NCBI GenBank assembly: GCA_036925085.1
Contig: JAUPFP010000002.1
Location: forward strand, 13,672,100 to 13,736,099
Direction: 5' to 3'
Source: Brachycybe producta
Lineage: Eukaryota; Arthropoda; Diplopoda; Playtdesmida; Andrognathidae
DNA: 64,000 nt
In this document: in pieces, positions 36,205 to 48,404 of the stretch
How the letters are laid out: every line of letters starts with the position of its first letter
Position numbering within the stretch: position 1 is the first letter of the stretch
Notes under the pieces: model-generated
Told to the model about the DNA's origin: nothing
The model's input: the letters and a program-made list of their open reading frames with translations, nothing else
Databases searched by the model: none
Made by a program: the position numbers and the translations under genes

Positions 36205-36395
36205 ATAGAAACTAGAAAGTGTTTTCAACAAAAAATTTTAAACATTTTAGAGACCAAAAATGAAAAAAATAACATTTGCTTAAATGTTTTAAAACTGACA
36301 TAAAAAGCTTATTTTGAAAGATATGAACATGAAAAGTAAGTGATAAGAGGGCTAACCTTCTAGTTTGTAAAACATTTCCAAGTTTCATTTTGCAT
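36205..36395. repeat. Family A palindrome, left arm decayed
   Basis: The right side is clear: AAAAGCTTATTTTGAAAGAT then GCTAACCTTCTAGTTTGTAA. The left side shows only AGAAACTAGAAAGTGTTTTC. Confidence 0.6.
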
Positions 36396-36558
36396 CAATT
36401 GAAAGATGAAAAATGTCACAACTTTGTCATTTGGTTGAAGGTTTTGTTAACTGAGTTTTGTTCACACTCTGTAATTGCGCGGCGTAGGCATTATTTATTC
36501 CAATTGCACTTCAAGGCTATAAAGTGTGTTCTGCGCTGCTTGACTGAAGGGTCACCTT

Positions 36559-36583
36559 TTATTATTATTATTATTATTATTAT
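36559..36583. repeat. (TTA)n microsatellite
   Basis: About eight TTA units in a row. Confidence 0.9.
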
Positions 36584-38079
36584 ATAGAAAAGGGTTAAAG
36601 AAGAAGCCGTTTTCTTATTTCAAGTTTCTTAAAAATTGTTTTGTTTTTTTTCTTCAACTGAAACGGGGGCGCGTCTGAAAACAAAAAAGGTAATATCTGT
36701 AAAACTGCATTTCGACTTTTGTCTCTCTGCTGCAGGCCTTTTTGGCTGCTTGCAGTCATTATTTCAAATTAAAAGAACCAGAAAATGTGTTAAGAAAAGG
36801 TGTCTGGAAACATTGCTTGGTTCACCTATAATACCCCCTCCTTCTCAAGAAAGCAAGTAGATTAGCTTGTTTTCTCGAGAAGATTATGTTCAAGATGATC
36901 AGAATGTAAAGAAATATCTATAGAAATTCATCGTTTTTTGCACTAAGTACATCTATTTGAGAAGAAAATGGCAAAATGAAGCAAATTCAGAAAATCTTTT
37001 AAGGAATTTTTCTAGAATGTGGAAAAATGAGTCTTGTAGATTCTTTACAGCCCGAAGAAATAGTCTTTAGTTTCCAATTGCACCCAATACAGTAGTTACA
37101 ACTATGGCTCAAATTCAAGTGGGCAACGTGACCCTTGAACTTTTAAATTGAACCTTTTGAAACAAGTTTTCCAACATAGAAAAATTTTTTTGTTGTGCGC
37201 CATTGAACTAGGAGGGCTTTTTTTCTGTGTTGGAGCCCTGCTTGGAGGGTTCAAATATTAAGTGTATTTCTTGAATTTTGGCTTTTGTCTTGTCATATTG
37301 GGGGGGGGGCAGGTTAATAAATGGGGTAAATTTGTCAGGAACACACAAGAACATCATAAGATGAGATGAAAATGAAGAAAAGGTTTGGCTTTTGAAATTA
37401 TTGTTTAAAATGCATTTTTCTTAATAAAAAAAGGTATGTGGTGAAAGGTGAAATAGAGGACAACCTATAAACGCCTCCACGCCACATTTGAAATGAAATT
37501 AACTAGAAGAAGCAAAAATAAAACAACTACTTATGATTATGATGAGGAAGGGAGGGGTTGTGATTGGTGAACAACTTAAAGGCTGACTACAGACGATCAA
37601 TTCTAGATTGTTGTTGTTAATCAACGCCAAAATTGAAATGGTTTTCTCTTGAGATTTCGATATCGAGCCAAGATTGAAGAGCAATGAAAGTTGAATTGAA
37701 GCTTAATAATATCCACCACATTTTACACTGAAAAGGCACAATTGACAAATGGACGGATCGTGTGCATCCAGCTTTTTTTAAAGGGTTGTTTTATGTAATT
37801 GTGTTTTCTTTTTGTGTGCTGACCAGCCTGACCCCACTTTGGTGAGCACCTGAGACCAAAGAGAATGTTGCAATCATTGGTTTGAGGGGGAGGGACCTGT
37901 ATTTATTATTGTTAGAAACATTTGAAGAACCCCCCTCCTCCCCCCCTTATACTATAACTATTACTAGATTAGTTAGTTAGGTTTTTTGTTGCTAGTCAAG
38001 GGCAAGATTGCAACAAACAAAAAGAAATCTGTTTTTGGCTCCTTCTAGCATTTTTATTATTATCATATTAAATAGATAA

Positions 38080-38240
38080 TTAATAAGGCTAGGATTATTA
38101 TGCAATAATATTAAGCAAATGTTTCTCAATCTGTGGCCCACCAAGTGCCAATTGTGAAGTAATTTTCATTAGAGCAACTTGAAAATTGTCCTTTATTCTA
38201 ATTGAAAACGGCTGGTCTAGCCTCTAACCAGCCTCTTTGA
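38080..38240. repeat. hAT-like palindrome, copy 1, left part (family D)
   Basis: AGGCTAGGATTATTATGCAA, then TGTTTCTCAATCTGTGGCCC, ACCAAGTGCCAATTGTGAAG and the central TTAGAGCAACTTG region. The right half is replaced by other sequence after about 38230. Confidence 0.65.
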
Positions 38241-38319
38241 TTAGTAAAAGGATAATTGTATTTGCTTTTTAATTGCATTTTCATCTTATCTTTGAAAAAA
38301 GCTCATTTAAGATGATGTC

Positions 38320-38530
38320 ATCGAAATTGATTGAGGTACAATTCTAGTTTCTAAAACACTTTTTTCTTCATTTTTTACTCATAAGAATTGGAGCTGAATC
38401 ACCTTTAGATGTCGTGATATCTTTTAAAATATACTTCTTATAGACAAACATTTAAAAATATGATTAAACTGACAAAAAAAGCTAATTTTTCAACATGAAA
38501 ATAGCCTCTTAAATTAACTGATGGTTTTAG
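38320..38530. repeat. Rearranged family A copy
   Basis: Begins with a right-arm piece (ATTCTAGTTTCTAAAACACT), followed by a left-type inner box (GATATCTTTTAAAATATACT) and a degenerate right arm. It looks like two partial copies joined. Confidence 0.5.
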
Positions 38531-39244
38531 TTTCTAGTTTCGTTAACATTTTTAAAAAATATTTCATTATTTAAAAAATTGCCATAAAAAATTTTATTTT
38601 AAAAGATGCAGATAAAAATTATGTGTAAATGATATTCACTTAGTAAATATACACTTTCTATAAATAGTAGTAATTTAGGTATTTTTTCTTCATTTCTTAA
38701 TGTTGTTAAATAAGAAATTCTGCTTTTTTTTCTACAGGAATAATAATAATAATGAGTTTCCTTTGTTATACAAATAGAATTGAATTAATTTTCCATCTAG
38801 GATAGAGAGAGAGAGAGATGATGTCATTTAATTAGAAAAAAATTAACGAATGACTCATTAAGAGTCATTGTTAAACAACTGCTTAAGGGGTGGTTAATAT
38901 TGGAAGCAAAGTGAGTGAGTAGTTTAAAAAAATCAACTACAAATTAAATTTAATGTCTGTTTTCACAAAAGGTAAATTGAAACTTGAATCGAAAGCGGAA
39001 ATAACCTTTGTGTTTTAATATGAAATGCGGAAATGAATTATGAGTGTGTTTGGTGCGTTTTGATTAATTATCATCTCAACTGGTCGCGGATATATCAATT
39101 TATAGAAAACAAACGCAAATTAAAATTATTAATATAATTAATTTGAAATTCAAATATTTTTTTGCTAATTAATGCTTAATTAATGCTTAATTTAAAACTT
39201 GTGTAAAAACACTCCTCGAACTTTGGTTATTAATTATGTCTTTT

Positions 39245-39440
39245 CAAGAGCAAAATTGGAAGAAACTAGAAAGATAACTTAATTAATTAGTATTTTCATT
39301 GTTTGATAACTTTCATAAAAAGCTTATTTTGAAAGCTTTATTAAACCCTTTAAAAATGATTGAGGCTGCTACTCTTCTAGGTTCTAAAACACAATCAAGT
39401 TTATGTTAAAAATTTTCTCCTGAAAGTAACAATGAGAGTT
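39245..39440. repeat. Family A palindrome
   Basis: AGAAACTAGAAAGATAACTT faces CTGCTACTCTTCTAGGTTCT. The inner box AAAAAGCTTATTTTGAAAGC is kept on one side. Confidence 0.55.
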
Positions 39441-39474
39441 CGTATGGCTTTTCTACTTTACAACCACCTTAAAG

Positions 39475-39650
39475 GAAACTAGAAACTAGAAGGGGTAGCT
39501 CAATGGGGCTCTGCTTTCATCTCAGAATATTTGTAAGGATATTTGTCTATAAAAAAAGGTTTATTTTGAAAGATAATATGTGATATTCAGCTACTTTTCT
39601 AGTCTCTAGCATATCTTTTAATTTCTCTTCTAAAACGCAGAATTAATTAA
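39475..39650. repeat. Family A palindrome, tandem to the previous copy
   Basis: AGAAACTAGAAGGGGTAGCT faces CAGCTACTTTTCTAGTCTCT, with AAAGGTTTATTTTGAAAGAT inside. Confidence 0.65.
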
Positions 39651-40084
39651 TTAAAGATAATTGCTCTTTTTTTAAAATTAAAATATGACTTCAATGCTAG
39701 ACTAGAGATTGAAGAGTGAAATATATTAAGTTTTCTCTGAGTAAAAATGCGGATTTGAAATTGACCTCAATTAAGTCTGGGCGGATTTTTTTTTGTTATA
39801 CCAAAATATATCTAGGTTATATTTCGGTCATCAAAAGTTCAATTCCCCTACTTTTTTAAAACAAAACTTTAAAGGGGGGGGGGGGGGGGGTTATTATATT
39901 TTATTATATATTCCTCCTCCTCCTCCTCCGCCATTTTCCTTTTATTTTCTGTGTGTCTATGGACAGCATTATCATTATTATTATTAATATTACATCACAA
40001 AAAGTTTTATTTAAAAATATACTTGAGAGTTCTTCCGTACAAGGAAAAAATACCATTTGAAGGCTATTTTAATATATTAATATT

Positions 40085-40405
40085 TAAAAAATTAATTAAT
40101 AGAGACCGGATTTGTATGCAATATCAAAGAAAATGTTTCTCAATTTGTGGCCCTCCAATTGTGAATTCATCATCATCATCATTAGAACAACTAATTATGC
40201 ATGTAAATTAAACATGTAATTATGCTTCATTCTAATAAAAAAGGCTGGTTAGAGGCTATAATTCTAGTTGACAACTGATAGTAATCTAGCCTCTAACTAG
40301 CCTTTTTTATTAGAAAAGTATAATTGCAATGATGATGAGGATGATTACTTCACAATTGGCACTTGGTGGGCCACAAACTGAGAAACATTTGAGTGATATT
40401 TTTCA
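40085..40405. repeat. hAT-like palindrome, copy 2 (family D)
   Basis: GACCGGATTTGTATGCAATA and TGTTTCTCAATTTGTGGCCC face GGTGGGCCACAAACTGAGAA on the right. The inner arms GGCTGGTTAGAGGCTATAAT and ATCTAGCCTCTAACTAGCC form a second strong hairpin. The outermost right terminus is lost. Confidence 0.75.
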
Positions 40406-40898
40406 GAATTTTTAACTTTTGAGACACTCTGTAGTTTTTCAAGGTATTTTCATTTATTAAAATAATTTTGAATTTTTTGTCCCAGGTTTTTTTTAATAAA
40501 AACAAATAGTTATATATTAATTAAATCAATTACGAAATTCATTTTATGTGGTGTTAGTGGTCAAGCTGAAGTGACCTTTAATGCGGACATCCTGTTTAGG
40601 TTCCGTTTTTCAAATCAAATTAATTAGTGCCTTAGTAATTTGTTAAAAATCTTTAATTAGATGAGTTTATGTGAGATAAATGTCATGGTAACAAGTTGTC
40701 ATAGTGACATAGAAATACGTTAATATCGCACAATTTGCATTTAAATTTGACGAAATTTTCTTTTTGACTTTTAAATTTATTTTGTTAATGTTTTTTTGTT
40801 TTTTTCAACATTAGGACAAAATGTAGGTTAGTGAAGAAGCAATAAAATTTTTCCCATTGTTTTAAATTAGTTAAATTATAATTAATTGATCCAATCAC

Positions 40899-40963
<65 letters not shown>
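40899..40963. repeat. (GA)n microsatellite
   Basis: About 65 bases of GA repeats with a few AAG interruptions. The minus-strand Ser/Leu open frame is a by-product. Confidence 0.9.
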
Positions 40964-40966
<3 letters not shown>

Positions 40967-41184
40967 AACGAAACTCCTTTCTTGTGAGAGACAGTTCAGT
41001 GCCCATTCAGTTCGTTGAAAGTTTTAAAAATTAATTAGCTCAATTTAGCTTCAATGTCTCGAGAATTTAGATTAAGAAATTAACCTCCTTGTCGTATTCT
41101 AAAACGTTGCTTAAATTAAAGTCTAAACTTAAAACAAGACTTTGGCAAAAAGTTCTATATTTTTTTTTTACTTTTAAGTTTAGC

Positions 41185-41410
41185 TATGGATTTTAACACC
41201 TGTTCATCATATCTTTCAAAATAAACTTTTTAATGTGAGTTTGAAAATGATCCAACTTTAAGTAGCCAAATCTTGTTTAAATTTTATCTATAGAAAGTTT
41301 ATTTTGAAAGATAACAGTGATTGAGCTACCCTTCTAGTTTCTAAATCCACAAAGTTTTTCTTATTTTTGCTTCTGAAAGACAGAAGAATCACAGTTTAGT
41401 AAAGTTTAAA
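41185..41410. repeat. Family A palindrome
   Basis: Inner boxes TATCTTTCAAAATAAACTTT and AAAGTTTATTTTGAAAGATA are almost perfect inverses around ATGATCCAACTTTAAGTAGC. The right arm is GATTGAGCTACCCTTCTAGT. The left outer arm is missing. Confidence 0.75.
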
Positions 41411-41641
41411 ATCTTGCAAATTAAGACAAAATAAGACATTTTTTTAAAAAAATATCTTCTGTTTAAAATTGGGTCATTTTCAAACTAACAGAAAAAAACG
41501 TTATTTTAAAAGAACTGACTGCCCTTCTAGTTTATAAACCAACTTCAAATTTTTCTTAATTTGCTCCTGAAACCAAAATAATTAGAAGTTTCTGTAAAGC
41601 TCAAGAATTTATTTAATATTAAAAAAAACTCTTGAAGATGT

Positions 41642-41656
41642 TGGCGCCATCTATTG
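41642..41656 (-). promoter_or_regulatory. TGGCGCCATCTATTG motif (CTCF-like)
   Basis: The inverse strand reads AGATGGCGCCA, matching the insect CTCF core. No gene start is nearby. Confidence 0.3.
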
Positions 41657-42014
41657 TTAAACGTAATCAATATTTCTTTATTGTAAACAAGCATACTGAA
41701 CTCATTTATAAATTGCTGTTATTGTATGCCATCTGGTGTCGAATACTGAAAACTATTCATGTTATCCTATTCTGTAGTTATGTACACCTTTTTTTCTCTT
41801 CATTGCAATAATAATCCATTTTTGAATTAAATTTACACAACTTTAATTTAAAAAAAAAGCATTTTGGAAAATATAAATTATTATAATTACATAAAATAAA
41901 CACCAATCAGAGAGAAGATCAATAGACAAGTAGAAAAGGCAAGAAAAAAATTGAATAATCTTAAAATTGAGTCATGGAAGAGAGAAATTCCATTAATAAA
42001 AAGGCCATAATTTA

Positions 42015-42325
42015 GTTACTAGGGGCTCGGATTTTTATGCAAATATCAAAAGCAAATGTTTCTCTCAATCTGTGGCCCACCAAGTGCCACAATTGTGAAG
42101 TATCATTAGAGCAACTGCAATCAGGCTTTTTCTAATTAAAAAAAAGGTTGGTTAGAGGCTAGATTTCTAGTTATTATTAGTTTTATAGCCTCTAATCAGC
42201 CTTTTTTAAATTAAAAAAACCATAATAATTGGTGACTATTACTGCACAATTGGCTCTTGGGCCGCATATTGAGAAACAGTTGCTTTATATTACTGCATAA
42301 AAATCCGATCCTTATCGAGGTAAGA
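42015..42325. repeat. hAT-like palindrome, copy 3, both ends kept (family D)
   Basis: GGCTCGGATTTTTATGCAAA at the left faces TGCATAAAAATCCGATCC at the right. Next come TGTTTCTCTCAATCTGTGGC and its inverse GGGCCGCATATTGAGAAACA, and the central hairpin GGTTGGTTAGAGGCT against AGCCTCTAATCAGCC. Best-defined copy of the family, about 300 bases. Confidence 0.8.
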
Positions 42326-42728
42326 TTATACAAGGTGTCTTCAAAAGAAATTATCGATTTCTATAATATATATTATTAAAATCGAAGTTTGCAAAATGAA
42401 ATATAAAAAAAATACCTTTATAAATATTTACTCCTCTAGTATGTAATTTCAATTATTGCTTCAATTGGCAGCCAAATGAAAAAGTTCAAAATATAAAATT
42501 TCAAAATAATGTAAACGTATTTCTTGATCGCTCATTTTATAAATTTTAATTGTTTGGTTCGTTTTTATTTTGCGCTTTTTTTTAAGTTTTTCGGCGACGC
42601 AAAAGTTGACCATTAGGTGGCAGCAGCAGCGGCAGCAATTGTGATTTGTGACGTAAATGACGACGATCATTTTTGTTGTTTCTAGTATTTAATTGTTGAG
42701 CTATCACTTGAGCCAGGTTTGATTTTAG

Positions 42729-45700
42729 TCATACTTGTTGAGCATTTTCGGAATCGTCGTCATCTTTTACAGCTTCTGTTGTTCCCACTACAACAAGAGA
42801 AAAAACGCTCATTTTTAAAACTTGTTTCATAGAATTTCTTTTTTTAATATTGTTTTAAAAATTAAACTTTTCATCAACATTTAATGGAATAAAGATATTT
42901 AGGCATAGAGGTAGCTCAACTCCATGTTAGAGGGAGACCTTTGATTATCAGTTGCAAAAGGAATAGAAACTTGAAAGTGTTTTAGAAACTAGAAGGGTTG
43001 TAGCTCAATCACATTATATTATGTGAATCTGAAAATGATCCCAATTTAAGCTAGACGGTATTTTTTAACTTTTGTCTAGAAAAAGTTTATTTTGAAAGAT
43101 ATCAACATTAAAATACCCTTCTAGTTTATAAAAAAAACAGCTGTTCACAAACACCTTTGAAGTGTAAACGGGCTTGGATTATTCTAACTTTCAGGTACAA
43201 TTGTGAAGGGAAACTTGAATGCGTTTTAGAAACTAGAAGGGCAGCTTAATTATTAAAGGTTATTTTTATGATATTATCTTTCAAAATAAGCTTTTTATAT
43301 CAGTTTGAAGACACTTATGAGAATAAATTAAAAGATAACAAAATATGAAAATACCTCCTTAAGTGGTTGAGCTACCCTTCTAGTTTCTAAAACACTTTAC
43401 TCTTCATTTTGTTCTCTTCTGAAAGACAGAATATTCACATTTCTAAAGCTGTTTATTAATGAAAAATTATTTTAAAAGTAACATAAAAAGTGTATTTTTA
43501 ATTATTTTAAACATTCTAGTTTTCTGTTTAAATATTTGTTTTGTTAAACACTTAGCCCATCATTATATGTAGGCTGCTGCTACATTATTACCATTGGACA
43601 CACATTAATTAACACAATTAATTGTTGTTTGACACATAATGTCCGAGCGAGATATATTTAATTATCACCCTGAAAGAAGGCAATCACTGTTGACATTTTT
43701 TTTTTGGTTGTTTTAAAAATTAATCAACGATAATAATTTACGATACTCACACGATGAAGTGATAAATGTGACGCCCCAAATGATACTCCAAATCCATCCG
43801 ACTAAGATTGGCAAAGTTATGATTTGCAAAATGGCAGCTCCAACATTAAGCCAAAATGCTTTCGAACGGGTTTCAATTTCAGTTTTCGAACCACAAAAAA
43901 CGGTGAAACCGGAAATCAATGTTCCTTTTTTTTTAAAGAAAAAAATAATTTAAATAATTAGTTCAATTTAGTTATTGATTAAAGCTTAAGTGTCGCTTTA
44001 ATAAAATATAGCAAAGCTTAAGGTCTGGTTTAAAAGTGTGTAAACAACGACGCCCTTCGAACTCTTGATTACTAAGTTCAGTCTTTCAGAAGAGAGAGAG
44101 AGAGAGAGAGAGAGTAAAATGAAGAGAAACTTAGTGAAGTGTGTTTTAGAAACTAGAAGGGTAGCTCAACCACATAATGAGATATTTTCATATTTGATAT
44201 CTTTTAAAATAAACTTTTTATGGCAGTTTGTAAATGAGCCAACTTTAAATTTTTATCTCTAAAAAGTTTATTTTAAAAAATATCAAATATGAAAATGCCT
44301 CCTTAAGTGGTTGAGTTACCCTTCTAGTTTCTAAAACATTGAATTGAAAGACAGGAATAATGAAGCGTTCGAGAGCCCCCCCCCCGCCCCTTTTTCCGCT
44401 TTTCAGCTTCCCTTTAAGCAACTACTTAAAGCTTAGCTTTTAATTTAAGAAGATGATGTTAATAAGAATGATGTGGTTTTGAATAAATAATAATCTTCTT
44501 TTAATAAGTGTAACACAATTAAGTTCAGATTATTAAAAACAAAATTCAATGTTTGTCTTTCTACTTTATTAAAATCGAAAGACTAAAAGAAACACATTTT
44601 TTGCTTCTTTATTTAAAAACCTTTAAAAAAAGGGATTCGTTTTTTTCTGTCCTCTTAATTTAATTTAATCTGGTTTTTAAATAAAAACTAATAATAATAA
44701 TGAATTCCCTTCTTCTCAGAAAATAATCGATATTTTATTAGGTTAGTTATTAACGGCAATTGAACACGCAAACAAGAAAAATCTGAAAATGTTATTATTT
44801 CAGTTCCTCCTCCTCCCCCTTCATTGAAACTTCCCCTAAAAAACTCCTTACAGAACAGAAGAATCTCATTTCAGGTTTCTATTTTAAATATATTTCTAAT
44901 CTTATTATTTAAACTTGTGACATTGCTGCAATTAAGTAAGTAGGATCCTTTAAGGAGTTGCCTTTCAGTGTGTAAACTCAAGAGGAACTTGAAAAGTGAG
45001 TTAGAAACTAGAAGGGTAGTTCAATCATTCAAAATAAGCATTTTATAACAAGTTTACAATTGTCCCACCCCCCCCCCCCCCCCCTCCATTTGGCACGTTC
45101 CTGCTTATTTGCTCTTCTAGTCTCTAACAAGGAAAAACTAAAAGAAATCACTCGTAATTTGCGGTGTAACCCTTTTAATTAAGCCTGAGGGGGTTGGACA
45201 TCTGGAAACATAATTTAGAAGCTTTTGTTTTTATGAACATTCTTGTATTCTTGCTTTTAATAATAAATAAATAATATTAAATTAAATGCAATAAAAAGAC
45301 AAATCAGAAAGAAAATATATTAAATTTTTAGATAAATATTTGCAAAAAAAAAAGGGAAAAAGATAAAATATTCTAGGCTCGGATTTTTATGCAATATCAG
45401 TGCGGCGACTGTTTCTCAACTTGTGGCCCAAGTGCCGCCAATTTTGAATACTTAATGATCAAATCGAGAGCCTCTAACCAGGTGTTTATGATCAGGAAAA
45501 ACAAAACAATTGTTGGTTGATCACAATATTAGCCTCCCCTTTGGGGCACAAATTGAGAATTGCATTTGTGAAGTTAATATTTAAATGGAAATAATAATAA
45601 TAATAATGAGACGGACCAATGCCGGGAAGTAAACAGTTGACCAAACAGAGGACGATGGCCAGTGGTAAGGGCATTGCAGGCACGGCTTTACGAAATTCAC

Positions 45701-46037
45701 CGTGTCTTTCTTTCACTTGAATAACACGAATTCCACTTCCAAATCGAGTTGCGGCTGCTGCTGCTTCATCGACGTCATCGTTGTCCACTTGACGTTTCCT
45801 CTTCTTCTTCTTCTTCTGGTGTCCGTTGTTTTTCTCGGATGTTGTTGCCGTTGCTTCTGATTGACCACTACTCACTCCCCCTCCGAATCCACCTGCTCCT
45901 CCCCCTTTTTCAATATTATTTTTCTTTTCATTTTTTTCTTCTAAATTTGATGCCATTTTAGAAAGATTATCAACTTTTTGACCATCTTTTTTAGACAAAA
46001 GGTCTTCTTCTTCTTTATTTTTGTCCTTCTTATTCAT
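42729..46037 (-). CDS. stum: Stum / SPEC3-family membrane protein
   Basis: Family known from Drosophila stumble (mechanotransduction in proprioceptive neurons) and sea-urchin SPEC3 (cilia-associated). Three coding exons on the minus strand: 46037-45617, 43924-43751, 42787-42729; 217 aa, phases 1 and 1. The first 120 residues are charged and low complexity (KKKKKKRKR, Gly- and Ala-rich runs), presumably cytosolic. The conserved core begins [16 protein letters not shown] and forms two hydrophobic segments, about 124-152 (ending [16 protein letters not shown]) and 163-192 ([12 protein letters not shown] to [13 protein letters not shown]). LPGxGTxISG and VGWIWSIxWG are hallmarks of the family. 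The tail is short and acidic ([13 protein letters not shown]). The exon 1 donor reads GTCCGT, weaker than usual, but the joined frame reproduces the family motif exactly. Both introns (about 1.0 and 1.7 kb) are filled with palindromic elements. Confidence 0.9.
42955..43140. repeat. Family A palindrome in stum intron 2
   Basis: TTTTAGAAACTAGAAGGGTT, spacer AATGATCCCAATTTAAGCTA, then AAAAAGTTTATTTTGAAAGA and ACCCTTCTAGTTTATAAAAA. Confidence 0.7.
43186..43440. repeat. Family A palindrome in stum intron 2
   Basis: AGAAACTAGAAGGGCAGCTT and ATTATCTTTCAAAATAAGCT face CCTCCTTAAGTGGTTGAGCT and ACCCTTCTAGTTTCTAAAAC; the outer CTGAAAGACAGAATATTCAC is also present. Confidence 0.75.
44020..44378. repeat. 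Near full-length family A palindrome in stum intron 1
   Basis: Starts TTAAGGTCTGGTTTAAAAGT and TTCGAACTCTTGATTACTAA, then a GA microsatellite (44091-44115), AGAAACTAGAAGGGTAGCTC and ATATCTTTTAAAATAAACTT. The right side carries every inverse part to AAAGACAGGAATAATGAAGC and GTTCGAGAG. Confidence 0.8.
44960..45135. repeat. Family A palindrome with poly-C centre, stum intron 1
   Basis: TTAGAAACTAGAAGGGTAGT faces GCTCTTCTAGTCTCTAACAA. A 17-base C run at about 45066 sits in the middle. Confidence 0.6.
45370..45570. repeat. hAT-like palindrome, copy 4 (family D), stum intron 1
   Basis: AGGCTCGGATTTTTATGCAA and ACTGTTTCTCAACTTGTGGC face TTTGGGGCACAAATTGAGAA. The central arms are decayed (AGAGCCTCTAACCAGG). 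It ends about 45 bases from the exon 1 splice donor. Confidence 0.65.
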
Positions 46038-46618
46038 TGTTCTTCTTCTGGTTCAAAATTTAATATTTATATTTTTATAATAAAAAAACTAGACTGGCTT
46101 TTAGTATCGCACACTAGAAACTAGAAAGAGCTGCACACAAAAAAACTTATTTAACTGTATATTTAAAAAAAAAAATGTTCTTGATATTTATAGAAAAATA
46201 TAATAATAATATTAAAAATTTAAAGGAAAAATGAGAAAACTTGCACGAAATCCTCCTCCTCCTCACGTGTATATTTTAAGTAATGTGTTAAAATCCGCAA
46301 TATTATTATATTTTGTACAATTTGATGTCACGTTGTTGTTCTTGATGATAATGCTATCCCTATTATTCCTGGTAAAAAGAATGGAACTAATTGAAAGTAT
46401 GTTCTTGTTGTCGTTTGCGAAGAGAGCAGCAGCTCCATCAGGGTTAGCCTCCTCCTCCTCCTCCTCCTCCTCGTGAGCATCGCGTCAAATGTGTTCTTCT
46501 TCTCTTTATTATTTTCAGACAAATTCCAAAACAAATATGATACATATATACATACGGGTAGCACAACTTAAGACCTCTGTCTGGGAATTGAAAAATGCCA
46601 CAGTTGAGTTGTAAACAA

Positions 46619-46633
46619 TAGATGGCGCCACCT
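46619..46633 (+). promoter_or_regulatory. ATAGATGGCGCCACC motif (CTCF-like) upstream of stum
   Basis: Contains the full AGATGGCGCC core. It lies 580 bases upstream of the stum start codon. Role inferred. Confidence 0.35.
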
Positions 46634-47698
46634 CGAATTACGGACCTAAAAAAAAGGTTCATTTTATTTCGTTTGTCTCGTAGCAGACGATTACATTGGT
46701 GTGCATTGTTAAACTGTTAACATATTACAAATTTTACTTGATTTCTTTTTTTAGTGCAAAATTATAAGTGTTAATTAAAAATCATTACAAGAATTTAATT
46801 ACGAATAATAAAGCATTTCATGACATTTTTAAAAATTAAAATATTTAGTTTTATTTTTAATGAAAAAATTCAAATTAAGTTTAAAAACTGTTTTTACTAG
46901 AAATGGCGGTTATATGTAAGACAAGTTTAAATTAAAATTATTTTCTATAATAAAGAAAATGGGAATCCGTGTATTTCAATAGAACAACCAGCAGATTCTT
47001 TCTACAAAACGAAAATGGCCGATATTGCTCTAACATAACGTCTATGCAATGCCTAACCTTGTATAAAGAAAACTTTCTTATTACAACACAATTCAATGAT
47101 GAGTTGATGACACCATAAACAGAATTTAAATTTTGTAATAAAATATAAGATAGAGATAAGAGATCGAATAAAGAGAACCTTGAAGAGAAAGGCTATAATT
47201 ATGTTGTATACAATTAAAAGCTCACTCACTCAGGACGTTTTCTCTAACAAGGAGTTGAGCTACCTGTATATACATATCTTGTTTTAAGCTGAATGGAAGC
47301 TAAAAGGTCTTCCTTCGGATCTAAATTGCATCAGACAAACGTGTAACCCCCTTTCATCAAGTTGGAGGAGAATGCGCATTTATTCTAGTCTATAAGCAAA
47401 AAGCATTTACTGCTGTTGTTAGGCAAAGTGGGGAAAAAGGGAAACATTTCTTCTTCTATTGTACAAACGTAGACATAAATATAGCACAAGTTTCAAAGGG
47501 GTCCGCAATTATTGGCACGCGTGCCAACTTCAGATATAAGAAATTTACACTTGAGTTGAAACTAGAATAGTAAAATAATTAAAAGTAATTTCATCTTTAA
47601 AAAATAAACATTTTATAACAATTTCAATCTGGTGGGTTTTTCACAAAAAAAAGTTTATTTTGAAAGATAAACCTGCACAGACAGACACCAACACTTAT

Positions 47699-47994
47699 AT
47701 GCTAGTTTTAAAGTGTAAACTCCTTGCAAACTCTGGTTATTCTGTCTTTCAAAAGCCAAAATAATACTTCAAAGTGCCTTAGAAACTAGAAGGGTAGCTC
47801 AATCACTTAATGAGTAATTTCATATTTGATATCTTGCAGAGACATGTGTCAGTTTTGAGACTGAAATAAAAAGCTTCTTTTGAAAATAAGTGATTGAGCT
47901 ACTAGTACCTTTCTAGTTTTTAAAACACTTTCAAGATGCTCTCAATTTCACTCCTGAAAGACAGAATAATCGGACTTCGAGAGAACACTTTTAA
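47699..47994. repeat. Family A palindrome with complete outer arms
   Basis: TAGTTTTAAAGTGTAAACTC, GGTTATTCTGTCTTTCAAAA and AGAAACTAGAAGGGTAGCTC face TGATTGAGCTACTAGTACCT, CTCCTGAAAGACAGAATAAT and GGACTTCGAGAGAACAC. Confidence 0.75.
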
Positions 47995-48404
47995 ATAAAA
48001 TTAAAACTTAATTTAATTTTATTTACCAAAAAACAAATGCTTGAATTTTTGCAAAACTACAACAAGTAAAATTTCTTTGTTAGGCGCTAAGCCAAATTTG
48101 TTAATTAAAATATAATTAAAACATCAAGTTTTAATATTTTAATTTTTGTTGTGATGAAATATTATGATGTTGTTTACTTGTATTTCTTCTTGTTGGCTCA
48201 GAAATCTCTTTGAAATAAGAAACGTTTGCTTAAAAAAACAAATGATGTAAAAGATTTTTTTTGTTTTTGGCAAGAAATTCCCCACTTTTATTTTAAAGCT
48301 GCTCAGATTGAAAGCTGAAATAAGATAAATTGTTGATGGCTGCAAATAATCCCCCCCCCAATCCCTCTTTTATTTAACAGTATAAAACTCTCCCCTTTTT
48401 GGAC

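Larger units (their letters stand above)
29735..42728. other. 13-kb gene-poor, element-rich region
   Basis: No gene could be supported. 29735-30260 is less AT-rich and may be the SOCS 3' UTR. It contains a weak inverted repeat (GGACCACTTTGGGGCGTCAC at 30015, facing GTAGCGCCACAAAGTGGCCG at 30171). The rest is AT-rich and packed with palindromic elements of families A, B and D, a foldback at 31583-32193 and two GT-containing elements. Simple repeats lie at 36559-36583, 39873-39892 and 40899-40963. Confidence 0.6.

Noticed and set aside
36390..36860. Two plus-strand frames in the gene-poor region
   Set aside because: Low complexity ends, no domain, and they lie among repeats.
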